Source of the DNA: Chrysopilus asiliformis
Lineage: Eukaryota > Arthropoda > Insecta > Diptera > Rhagionidae
Direction of reading: 5' to 3'
DNA: 64,000 bases
NCBI GenBank assembly: GCA_964034945.1
Contig: OZ035963.1
Location: forward strand, 67,972,682 to 68,036,681
Made by a program: the position numbers and the translations under genes. Positions 1 to 11,599 of this stretch are shown in pieces; the first letter of the stretch is position 1; each line of letters starts with the position of its first letter. The notes under the pieces were generated by a model, which saw only the letters and a program-made list of their open reading frames with translations, was not told the DNA's origin and searched no databases.

Positions 1-3000
1 CATTGGGATTAATTTTATACCTGATGAATATTGAAGGATTCTTTTCGAAAAGTATTTTTAATTCTTATGCCGACTTCCCACTTTCGCAGAATACAGAGAA
101 ATCTCGGGTACCAGTTCAAAAAGAGTGAAAATCGCCGTAACAGAAAAACGTAGGTTTTTTGGTTTTTAATTTCTCTTTATAGGAATTGTTTAAAAAAATT
201 TCTGAAAACGTAATTCAATTTACAAAAAAACGTTCAACCTACCAGCCAAGACTCTGATTCGCCTATTTTAATTATTGTATATGTGTTCGTACCACGTGGT
301 TTTTCAATATTCTGATTTTCAACAGATTTCAATTTCTCATTTTTCTCCTTGTATGGAATTTCAGTTATATCACAAGAAGTGGCGCGTGTAGAAAATCAAA
401 GTAACGCTCTTTAAAAAAAAACAAATATGACTAATGATCTTAAATGCGTTTTCATTTACATTTTGCCGCCAAGAAACATCTTATTTCGTTTTTAGACGAC
501 TTAACATTGCACAAGAAATACGAAAATACGAAAATTCCTCAGCCGTCATTAACACGCAATTAAAAAGAAAAGACTACATTGAATTTAATTAGTTGGAAAC
601 TTTGTTATCAATTTAAATTGGCGTATTTACCTGCTGCTGCGATAATTCTTCGGAAAATCGAACATTTCACAATTATTTTAAAATTCGCTCAATTACGCGC
701 TTAGACCCATAGGTTGAGAAATTTTCTATTTCCACTTGAATGTATTTTTTTTAAATCTTGAGCGTATAATACAAACAGTTCACATTTAGTTGAATTTAGA
801 GAAATTAGTGAATTTGTCAGTAGCATCGTGAAATGTTACGCCGAACCGTTGAGTAAATCAATCAATCACTCATCATAGGCAAAAGGATTCCATGTGAAAG
901 TCCATTACTGTCCCGTTGTCCTTTCAGGATGCAAAAATAACAAAAGTCGCTGCCTCACAGATCAGGGACTTCTAATGTCAGAATCACTGAAAGACCACCG
1001 GCTGCCACTAAAAATAAACAAAGGTCGGAATCAGAACGTGAAACTATTCCAGCCATATGATATTTTGGACAATTCAGATTTTTTGTAACATTTTTGAAAT
1101 TAATCAGAAATTTAATAAAGTCAAAAACTAGTGGCACGTGTTTGACTTTTGTTTACTTACGTAAGACCAATACGCAGACTAAGAAAAGGATTAACGAAAA
1201 ATTTGAGTGCGGGTAAACCCGTAAATCTGTATTTTACAATGGAGAATCGGGACTACAACTAAAATTGTTAATTTCAATTACAAAATACTTATGTATTCAA
1301 TTACAAAAATAGTAAATTGACAAAATCGTAAATTTTACTACTAAGTTGTTAAAGTTATTATAAAATTAGTCAATTTTGACTATTTTTATAACCGAAATTA
1401 ACTGTTTTAGTTATGTCCTGATTTCCTATTATAAAATAGTTAGATTTACTATTTTTTCTCTGCGTGTACTAGGAATTAATTTAATTTTTCCTAACAAAAA
1501 AAGGTATATTCCCTTCGCGAAATTTTGTAACATCGTAGCTGAAGTGTTATTTCATATTTGCCCCAAAAATTTGAAGAATTTTTTAAGAATCCCCCATATC
1601 TTCTTATTTATGGCGCTATTATTGATTGAAATTTTCAAAGTCTTTCAGAATTTATTGTTTTGACCATAACATCATCATGGCACTGTTCGTTTATCGTGTA
1701 AAATGTAAAAATTTACAGTATTTAGTTAAAAATATTTTCTGTAACACGAATACTTATTTAATACTTCAAACTTTTCTTCATGTTGTTAATATTAACTGAA
1801 AACTATCGCACCGTGCTTCAGTTTCATTAGATAATGCCATTTTCTTTCTACTGCAACCATTTTTAGAAGGCATAACTCGAATTGATTACCAAATAAACTT
1901 CAACCGCCCTTCACCGTTAGACATGTGCTAAACCAATAAAATTGGTTACCATGGGTGGAGTCATTCAACCCTTCCTCAGCATTAATTTTTGGCAAAAATT
2001 TCTGCAGAATGAAATAAGGGTGGAAAATTTGCACTAAATATCTCATCTGGCTAACGCAGTCCTGTAATCTCCCTCGCTGCGTGCGAAAAACCAAACAAAT
2101 TGTCCCATCCACAAGGAATGCCATAAAATGCAAAAAGAGAGCTAGGAACTAGGAAGTATTCAAAGGAACAAGAAAGATAACTAAATTGAGGCTTCATTTG
2201 TTCCGGGATTCCCCTCGGCTAGTATCAAAGGATTGCATGGGAATTGGTTTTCGGCGTCAATCCTCCTCATTGTCTGATGGATCACATCGTCCAGAGTGCA
2301 ACTTTATCAAATCATCGGTCTATTTGGGGGAAATCGTTGCTCTCCCTTTATCTCCTGCAAGAGCTGTTGCAATGGTTGGCAAGTCATCTTAAATGCGGGG
2401 GTGACATGTCATTTTCATTTCCAATAAGTGACCGAAGCAAGAAGTTTCGAAGTGCTGGCAGGCAACAAATAATACTCAACAAACCATAACCCTTCCGCAT
2501 TGCTTCATATTGTGTCGATGCGGATGTGGTGAATATCTGAGGGAAATTAACGGTTGTTTATCAGGGCAGGAAGGGTTAACGGGAAAAATAATGAAGATTA
2601 GAACTGTATTCCTGTTATATGCTTGATTTTAAGTCAATATTTAGGGACCTTTTTTGGTACAAAGATTTTGTATGTGAGCAGCTGCTGGTCTCTGCTTCAT
2701 TTTTGGGTTTTACAGAAATTTTTTGGATAGTCAATAGAGTTTTTTTATATTTTCTTAAACATTTTTAATTAAGAATTAATGTTAAAGATTAAAATTCTCC
2801 GTTTAAAATCTGAATTTAAAAAATCCTGTTTGAAATCTTATCTAAATCATCCTATGAAATCTCACATTTTCACGAAAAAGATTATTGTCCATCAAGTAGT
2901 ATTATTGCTGAGTGAATAGCATGAGATGAGAAGTTGTATTTGTAACAAACTGTGTCAACCAAAATGTACTTTAAGTAGTGATTTAAAGTCTCTAAATGAA

Positions 3001-5430
3001 CGCTCAATAAAGAACCAGTAAGTTTAAAAAAAAAAAAGATTTGTTCACAGGTTGAGTACCAATGTTAAAATCCATCCTTTCCTTTTTTTTATATAAAGAT
3101 GAACTTCATTGTTATGTTGAAAAAGTGTATTTCAAAATTATAATGCTCTTTTGCCACTTCATTTTCAACACTTTGCTTTTTATGTTTGTCACACAAAAGT
3201 GTGAAAGGCGTTCCACAGACCAGACCAAATTTACGCCTTTCAATCATTTGTGGCATCGATGAGATTAGAAATTCAACTGGAATTGTACCTACCTACCATT
3301 AAAATGCCAAACGAAAAGGTGCAAAACTGCTCAAATAACGGTATAGATCATTCGAATTGTCAAAATCATAAAAACTTGAGCTAAACCTAAATTAAATTTC
3401 TTGTGTAACGAAAAAAAACCATATTTTTATTAGGAACCAGAATATCGACACTTCATCCATAAACTTATGTAAAAAATGTTCACTAATAACCGATAAGAGT
3501 GATTTTGTTTCAATGTAATTATTATGTAAGACGGATTTATGTAAGGCCTTTAGGTTAAAATGCTGTTATTTGACTGCACTTGCGGAAGTTGGTGGATGGT
3601 CACAAACGCATAGGAGGTAATTCCAGTTCTCAATGTCGAAAAACTAATGATGAAGGCTTTCCTTTTCCGATTTACTTGCATTAAAATGTTTTTGTTTCAT
3701 TCCAATTCATTTTCATTTTAATGATTTTGGGACAAATTCTTGAGGTGTGCATGAATTAAGTAATAAATGGTAGCAATGTTACGCATTACTGTTTACTTTC
3801 GAAAAAATCTCCATTGCAAGGGATAGATTACAATTAACTAGAAATATGAATGAATTAATCAGAAAAAATTCGTAAGTATTTTCACATTTGAATAGCGAAT
3901 AACCACCATTTGAATTTAGAATGAAATTTAATTTACTGAACGCCGGTTTTTCTTCCCGTGGCATTATTTACTCCTATGTCAATATCCCATTCCTATAATG
4001 TAATATGAGCAATATGATTGTATGTCTGCAGAATTTGATAAAATTAGCCTTCTTATAGTTTTCGAGGACAAGAATGCGATTGTGCTAGGTCCACCCTTAA
4101 TTAAACAATTAATTAAAGTCCTGTAAGTATAACTCGAATGTACTTTTTCCTAGTTTTTGTCAGAAAAATTTATATTAATGAATTTTTAGGGTCGCTGATC
4201 TTAATCTGATGTTGGAATTTCAAAATTCGAAACGAAAAATATCCTTTCATTTTTTTTTTCGAGTAAATTAGCAGAGAGGTTTTATGGATCGGAGATTTCA
4301 AACCTCAGGAAAGGTGATGAAAAGGTAACAAAGAATCAGTAGAAAAAGGATTTTGAGGTCACCGAGAATGGCTCTGTCTCTCTGGTACTTGTTTTTTAAT
4401 TACAGAATTTGTACAATTCTTAGCTTTTTTTAATGCCGTATTTTTAGTTTAATTACTGGTGTTTACGGTTGTTTTATTCGAATTTTGAAAAAAAAACACT
4501 TTACCTCACGGAATACATTAGTCTTTCCACTAAAGAGACCAAATAAAAATACAATTTGTAGCTTAACCCAAGAAAACTCAACAGAATTACTTAATTCTCA
4601 ACTAATCGTGTTATTTTCCATAATGTTCTCACATTTCACTTACTTTAATTAACATGAATGCTTATAATCTAAAAAATCGGAAGTAAAAATCTTCAAACAT
4701 AAAATGAACAAGGATTTACGGTTGTCTTGATCACAAAATTGCGGCCTGATGGATTATGCGGAAATCAGAATGAATTTCTTCATATCGACATAGAAAATCA
4801 TTCGCCATGCATAGATTTTGAAAAACGGCAAATCCCTTTTATCTTTAAAATATTGAAAAAAAAGTGAAGAATAAGAAACGATTTTGCAGATTATGAAAGA
4901 CTGTAATATTCATAAAAAGTGGCATTTTTATGAAAAATGGTAATTTTATGCTAATCGTTGCTAAAACCAGTGCTTACAAAGGGTAAGTGAGAATCAACAA
5001 CAAATTTGATAAAAAAAGTGTTCTTAAGAATCAAAAGAAAAACCAAATGCCGTTATTTTATGTTGGCGTTTTGTTGTTATTGTTGAGCTACACGATGGTC
5101 ACAAGATTTAGATGTAAACGGCCATAAAATGACTTTTTGGTTGTATTATTATTACATTTCAATGGATCGATTCTTTGGACTATTCAGTCAAAACCAAAGA
5201 AAATTGTACGTCGTTCAGTGGTCAACTTTTCGCCTTTTGTTGTGAATTTAAAATGCTGAGTCAAGGAGCTTCCATTATTTGCACAATTTTTAAGAGATTG
5301 CGGTATTAACCGCATTTGTGAACGATTCGGTACAAGAAAATATAAAATTAATACAAACAAATCAGGTTAGCATTTAATTAATAGTATGTACTTTTAATTT
5401 TTCGAGTGTTTAAAATAAATACAATAATTT
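1..5430. other. Intergenic, no gene recognised
   Basis: AT-rich sequence with only short ORFs that have no recognisable family, signal peptide or exon partner. Most of it shows no structure I can name. The stretch around 2190-2600 is clearly less AT-rich than its surroundings but has no convincing coding frame; it could be a conserved regulatory block or an exon of a non-coding transcript. Confidence 0.5.
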
Positions 5431-6290
5431 TTATGTTTTCTTAACGACGTGCGGTAAATCGTAGACTCCTCGGACGCATTTCAATTTAACACCGGGGACA
5501 TCCTTCAGTCGCCCCACTCGAACAAGGACCATGTTGTGTTCTTGGAGGTTGTGCCCGATCCCTGGGATGTAGGCGACCATCTCTTTTCCCGTTGATAGTC
5601 GCACCAAGACACATTTTCGATTCGCGGAATTCGGTTTTTTCGGCTTTTTGATTAGAGTCTTTAAAATAACGCCTTTGGCGAATGGTTTGCCATCCAAAGG
5701 TTTGCGTGGTGGTCTTTCCTTGTAAAGTGGGCCCGTGCGATGCATCTTTTGCAAGGAAGTTCCCGTTCGAACAGAGGACAATGTCGCGTTGAAAACTGTA
5801 AAATAAACGGTAAATTAAATTCTTGGTTGTTTAATTAATAGTTTGATATAAAGAGCTTAAGTAAAATTATTGTCAATATGATTTTTTGATGTGATTTTAA
5901 AACGGAATAAGCTTTATATCAAACCATTTTATCTTCGTAAATGTTTTTTGAGGACATGAAAGAACATAGTCTTTTTCCCCAAAAATGTTATTGATTACTT
6001 TAACGAAAAAAAAGTTTTCTGAATAAAATTACCATAAATTAGCGTATTTAAAAAAAATAGGTGGACAATGGCCACTAAAATAATTTCTTTATAAAATTCA
6101 ACAATAGACCACACAAATATTTAAATATCGCACACTGGCGCTTGGACCTTTACCAAAACTGCGGTATAATTTCAACAAAATTAGATTTTTAGCTGGAAAC
6201 GTGGACCGTAATCCGTCATTTCAGTGTCAGATTCCTTTGATAGTCACCTGAAGAGCCAATGACAAAGAAAATTGACAGAAAACCAGACAT
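5431..6290 (-). CDS. mRpS12: Mitochondrial ribosomal protein S12 (small subunit uS12m)
   Basis: Complement of join(5431..5795, 6248..6290), 135 aa. The S12 core is unmistakable: the segments [19 protein letters not shown] and [13 protein letters not shown] are the universally conserved decoding-centre loops of uS12. Length and the basic C-terminus (HVVKKT) match the fly technical-knockout (tko) protein. It acts in the small subunit of the mitochondrial ribosome. Exon 2 is certain. Its acceptor (TTTTACAG) lies just before 5795 and implies an upstream exon. I place that exon at 6290-6248, starting [14 protein letters not shown] and ending CAG/GTGACT; the phase (one base plus two) joins correctly. 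The predicted N-terminus is hydrophobic and poor in arginine, unusual for a mitochondrial presequence, so exon 1 is less secure than the body. The next gene upstream is 5 kb away. Confidence 0.9.
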
Positions 6291-7980
6291 TTTAACTGCA
6301 AAAACCGGTTAAATTGTGGGAATAAAAGAAACCCACAAGCGACTGACCACAATATATCAATTGTTCTTCGATGATATTCGCACCTTTTGTGTTTCAAAAT
6401 TTCCACAGGATCGAAAAGATTCGTCATAACACGTCATATAATAAATCTAGTCTTAAAATTTTTATTTTTGAAGAATTGAGAATTGCTTTAGAATTCTTGC
6501 GAAAGTGGAAAAAAGTCAGCGAAAAAATGACGATGGAAAGGATAGCTGTACAAGAAACTGCTGGGCAATAAACAGCATAATCATTGGTCCACAGCAGGAG
6601 GACATATGGCACGATCCAATAGATTTCTTTTTCAAGATGCAATCCTTCAGAATATCAATCTGGTGCTTGTGTTTCCATTGGAAACGAAGATGAGGTCAAA
6701 TTAAGAGATTAGTAGAGTAGTTGTCGGTCCTTGGTCAGTTGTTAACAAGACATCTGTCATTTTAGCTGAGATAAGAAAAGGATTAAAAATATTTCAAACT
6801 TCTCGAGTATCGCGTGACGAATTTCTTGATATTCTCAACATCTGCTGATTTAATATCGGTCGATATATTTGGTAGTTTATGTAACGCTTACCATAATTAT
6901 AGTTGTTTGGCAATTTAGGTCCCGATAGATTTTGAATCCATCACGCGTATCTCAATATAATCACAAATAATGAGAAAAATTCTTCATTGAATATTTCAGT
7001 TCTTATGAAAAGCGAATTTAGGCCCGAAAAAAGTTCACATCGAAAAATACAGTTCGATCATGACTTATCGAAAGGATTCAATTGATTTTTGGCTGATTTT
7101 GGACATTTGTACTCTCTGGTGATCGTGACTCATTCGATACAAAATACTACTTTATTTGTTCCCTTTGTAAACGCGGAACTGAAACTCCTTCATTTTAGAT
7201 TGAATGCTAGGAAATTGAAAGAAAATATATGAGAAATGAAGGACAATAAATGAAATTGATGGGCCAACTGACCATATACAGGAATTATTAAGCCATATTT
7301 GTATGGGCTGACCATAACATGAGATTTTCAAGAGATTACCTATTGAAAAATCGAGCTGTAGTCCAGCTGTCCATCGCATTATCATAACTGAATAGTATTC
7401 AACCCTTACTACTGCTTCCTCTATTATTCATTGGTAGCGTTGGAAAAGGAAGAAATGGAAAGAATTACAGAAATTATGGTGAAATTATAATGCACTATAG
7501 AATGTAGGTGCATCGCCTAACCGAGAAATTCTTGAAACCACGGTCTCTTTTCCCAAAAATCAGAAATAATTTTGATATATCTTGCATGTTATTTTTAAAG
7601 AAATGTAGTTTTACCTTCCTTTTATTGTAAGTGATAAGTCTTTTTTGTGCAAGGGGTAAAAGGGAATTAAATAATCCTATTCCTGGTTAGAGCTTCATGC
7701 ATTCAAAGATTAGGTAGATGGATTAGCGGAGGATCACGAACTTTTGGGTTAACAATAATTCTGCAAAATGAAGTAAAAAATTATCGATATGTAATTCCTA
7801 ATAGTAATCATATTGTTGTTTAAGAAATTCCCTGATTTTTTAGACTTATTGAACTCATTCAAAATACTAAAAGTTTGCCCCAACCCCGTACAGTCATTTG
7901 TGCATAAAAACCTTGCAAGAATAGTGAACATTTTTGAAAAAAAAAACTTTATAGCGCAATGACATGTAGATCGGGATAGT

Positions 7981-8017
<37 letters not shown>

Positions 8018-9454
8018 TAGGCAAGTCATTTTCACGAGTTTTATTTTTTTTTAATATTGCAAAGAGAAACACCAGATATGAGTCATCATTTTTGGAAATT
8101 TTCGTAACTATCTTATACCACCCACAACCAATCAGCTTGGTTTAAAATTCCAATACAAATGATTCACATTTCCTATTTGACACCTTCCATAAATCCTCCT
8201 ATTGTTTGCGGAGGGATTAAGCGCTTCGAGTAACACTTTGACAGAGCGCCTCGTTTCTGACCGCCACAGGTCAATTACAATATGCAAATTACTACCTTTT
8301 ATCGATCTTATTGGACAATGATTACAATCGAGAAGCGAAAATTGAAGTTCTTTCTCATGAGTGTCTTTCGGATTTTTCATATTTTCTTTTCGATTGAATG
8401 CGAGGAAATAAGCAGTCGAGTGTTGATAAATATTGAAAGTTGTATGCTACTTTTTAGTTTTCAAGAATGACTCATCTCAAGGACTAATCTGTGTGCCTGT
8501 AATTTGTCCAGTCTTTGCCAATCTCTCCAAGTAAATAGGGTTATTCATGTAATTAAACAACGGTAAGAAGAAAATAGTTGAGACCCATTTTTTGTGGATA
8601 ATTTCGGGTGTTTTAAAGTTTTGTGCATAGTAAATTAATGTGGATTGGGTATTTTCAGTTTTTGCTATTGATTTAATAAAACTATCCCTACGGATAGATA
8701 GAAACTATCCTAGCGGAGAAAGTCCCTACAGCAGGATTTTAGTTCAAATTAGTGTAGTGAGAACCGAAGTTATTTGGCTTTGTACTTGGTTCATTAGTTT
8801 TTCTGCACTTAATGTGATACAAAAATCTTCAGATAGGTTCAGTTAGACTAGAAAGCTCTGAATAGAACACTGGCTGGTTCGAAATGTTTTGGTCTTCACG
8901 GCTTTTCAAATTTCAATAACGTTTAGGAATTAAGTTTAGCTGAAAACAGTAAAAGTTACCTTCATCCGAAAGGATTTCTAAACTACCGGCAAATCAGTAA
9001 TTTTTATAGTTACATAATTATTTACTACAGTTTAAAAAACATTTTTGCGTTTTACGAAAGGGTGAACAATATGTTTTATATATAAGATAATTCATTGCTG
9101 TTTTCAACAATCCTACAAGGAGTTAATGAAATGTGTAGTAAATCTGTCAAATATTTGCTTAATTGCAAAATATTAGTTGCATCGAATGAATTTCTTTTAG
9201 TGCCACTAAAACTAAAGATTATAGGAAAGTTAAATAAAAACTGTGATCCTATTGAGAAACTTCTTACCATTATGACTCACGGAAAACACCTGCCTAAGAA
9301 AATTCATTTCTTTTGCAAATTAAGAAAATTTTACGAAAAGAAACTTTGAACAATAACCTAAAATTCTTTCTTATTCCATCATTTAGTTCCTTGTTTGGCC
9401 ACTGCGACACTATTCGCACAAGTGAACCACAGAATATAAAACGAAATGCAACGC
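6291..9454. other. Intergenic with possible regulatory islands
   Basis: No coding gene is supported. Short islands of more balanced base composition stand out from the AT-rich background: about 6540-6700, 7150-7400 and 8150-8420. The last contains a perfect POU octamer (ATGCAAAT, 8282-8289) and 26 bases further on a Sox-type ACAATG (8315-8320). These could be enhancers; the sequence alone does not prove it. Confidence 0.4.
7984..8015. repeat. TA dinucleotide microsatellite
   Basis: An uninterrupted run of about 16 TA units. A simple repeat with no neighbouring gene. Confidence 0.95.
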
Positions 9455-9849
9455 ATAAAGCTAGAATCTGAATCGTACGTCGATGCGTCCGTCATGCGTG
9501 CGTCCGGTTGACAGTTCGATGCGGTGACAGTTGGGTACGGCAACGAATCTGGAGTTAATTCCTTGTTTTGCACTTCTTCTATTAGTTTATTGTCGAAACA
9601 ATTACTTTCAATTTGTTCCATACTTAAATTGCTTAAATCGTAAACAAACTTTTTTGCGAAATGACATTTCCGTGCGTTGCCGCATGTAAAAGTAGTAAAA
9701 GTAGAAAGTCGACCTACTCTATGCGGTTGCCGAATCGGAAAACGTATTATTAGGGGAGTACTCATAGCAGCCCGTTGATTTTACTCGAACTGTCAACGTG
9801 ACGGACGCATAACGGACGCATCGACGTACGATTCAGGTTCTACCTTTAT
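9455..9849. mobile_element. Inverted-repeat (foldback or MITE-like) element, possibly THAP/P-related
   Basis: The two ends are inverted copies of each other over roughly 60 bp with few mismatches (9455-9520 against 9793-9849). Both arms carry the words CGTACGTCGATGCGTCCGT and GTTGACAGTTCGA, with repeated GGACGCA-type units inside. The arms are far more GC-rich than the surroundings, a sign of inserted DNA. Between the arms, a plus-strand frame starting at 9661 reads MTFPCVAACKSSKSRKSTYS, which has the C-x3-C opening of a THAP zinc finger, and stops soon after. THAP fingers begin P-element transposases, so this may be a deleted P-like element. No target-site duplication was found, so the exact ends are uncertain. 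A minus-strand ORF over 9379-9765 is probably its antisense shadow. Confidence 0.6.
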
Positions 9850-11599
9850 TCAGACGGTGTAATTCGTCCACGCTTTTCGTACCGGAAATTGGTTTTCTAA
9901 TTTTTATGTGCAACTATCAAAACGTCGCATCTGTGCGTTCATTTATTCAAAGAACTTTCGCCGGAAAACGTTCCACTCAATGATGTCACCAATTTGCCTT
10001 TAGAGGGAAGTAGATTGGGACAAAAATAGTGGTATATTGATACTAATAGTAGCAGATTTTGAAAAAAAACCTTTTGCGTTGTACACAAGGTTTTAAATTC
10101 TATGGGACCACTCAAATGTAATTTGAAAAATTCGACATACCAACGCCATGAATTCTGGTATAAGGTTATTTTAACAAACAAAAGGGTTGATATCTCCCTT
10201 ATTCTCATTCACCCGGGTATGGGGGTGGTGTCTATAGAAAGCCCTTGAGGAGGACTAGACACTGTGAAAATTTAAATCTGGTGATATTTCTTGTTTTTGT
10301 TTTTGAATTTAAAAATTCCATATTTAATACATGAAAATAAGTTTTTTTTACTCGATCAGTATGGAAGAAAAGCTGATCGAAGGTTTCTTCAAATGAAACA
10401 AATAAAAATTATTCAATTTATATTTCTGTGGAAATTTGCTAAAACTTGATAACTACATTTTTCAAATTTTCAACGAAGCAATTTCTAAATTTCAAAAAAA
10501 TATGACATGATAAAATTTTTAGTTTGTTCGTTAATTAAACATTTGTTTTCAACGTTAATTTAAACTTAAAAATAATAAGCAAAAGAAAAGTTTTGCCATG
10601 TTATTTTTTTTTAATTTTTAAATTGCTTTGTTGAAAATTTGAAATATGTAGTTATCAAAAACTTTCAAATTTTTAATTCAAAGTTTATACTTTTTCCAAC
10701 AATTTTCAATTTTGAGAAATTGTTGGCCAACTGGGTTTGCGCCGAGTATCAAAATGATGAAAATTCAGAAAAGTGTACCTTATGAGGGTAGTTGTAAGAG
10801 TGAGTATCCTTTTGCAAAGGACTATGCAGTCGAAAAATGATCCAACAACAAAACAAACCAGAGCGATGAAGCCGAGGGAGAAAGAGAAAGCCTGTCAGTC
10901 TGTTTTGCCAACAAAAATTTGTTCTTCGTCGCAGCAGTTTAAATTACGATTTTGTGCTGAGCTCAGCACCATAAAGCCTAAATTATTTCGTAATATTCAG
11001 TTAACAATAAAACCTTCAGTAATACCGCGAAATTACAGTGAATTCATAACGCAAAGTGCGTGAATTGCAGCGTGAAAATCGACTTTCTTTGTTTTGATTG
11101 TGTTCGACGAAGTTGATTTCGTTTTGGGGCTCTATTTTCTTTCTGTCATTTCGGATTCAATGAAAATTCAAGTAATTCTCGGACGTAGAGGAATGTGTCA
11201 ATTGTAGATCGTTGGAGTTTGGGCAGGGAAAGGTTTTTTCGGTCGCTTTTGTTCCATTGGAAAATCGCATCATCGCTGAAGAAAAATTGGGGCTTCGGTG
11301 GGGCAGGGATTGTGACAAGCAGCTGAGCGAGCGAGTGTTTGGTTGGTTAGTTGGTTGTGCGGGTAGCTGCGGGGCAAACGGGTGTGTCGTATGTTGTTTT
11401 TGGGGGAAAACAACTTTGCTCGCCAGTTCTAATTTCCTCCAATCATCATAACTATTAGTGTCATCGTCTAGAAGCGTGGGGAGAAGCGGGGGTGGAGCTG
11501 CGGAGAGTTGTCGTCGAGGCCACATTCAGCTGGGCAACGATTGCGAAGAAACGGAGACTTCCGAGACACTTAGCCAGATTTGGATGAAGCGCAGAAACA
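9850..11599. other. Upstream region and probable 5' UTR of Atg9
   Basis: No protein gene is supported. The last few hundred bases before 11600 are less AT-rich and probably contain the Atg9 promoter and 5' UTR. ORFs here on either strand resemble no family. Confidence 0.4.

Noticed and set aside
9379..9765. 128-codon minus-strand ORF
   Set aside because: Covers the inverted-repeat element and its arm sequence; composition comes from the repeats, with no domain on this strand.
10773..11525. ORFs upstream of Atg9 on both strands
   Set aside because: No family, no splice partner; likely 5' UTR and promoter DNA.
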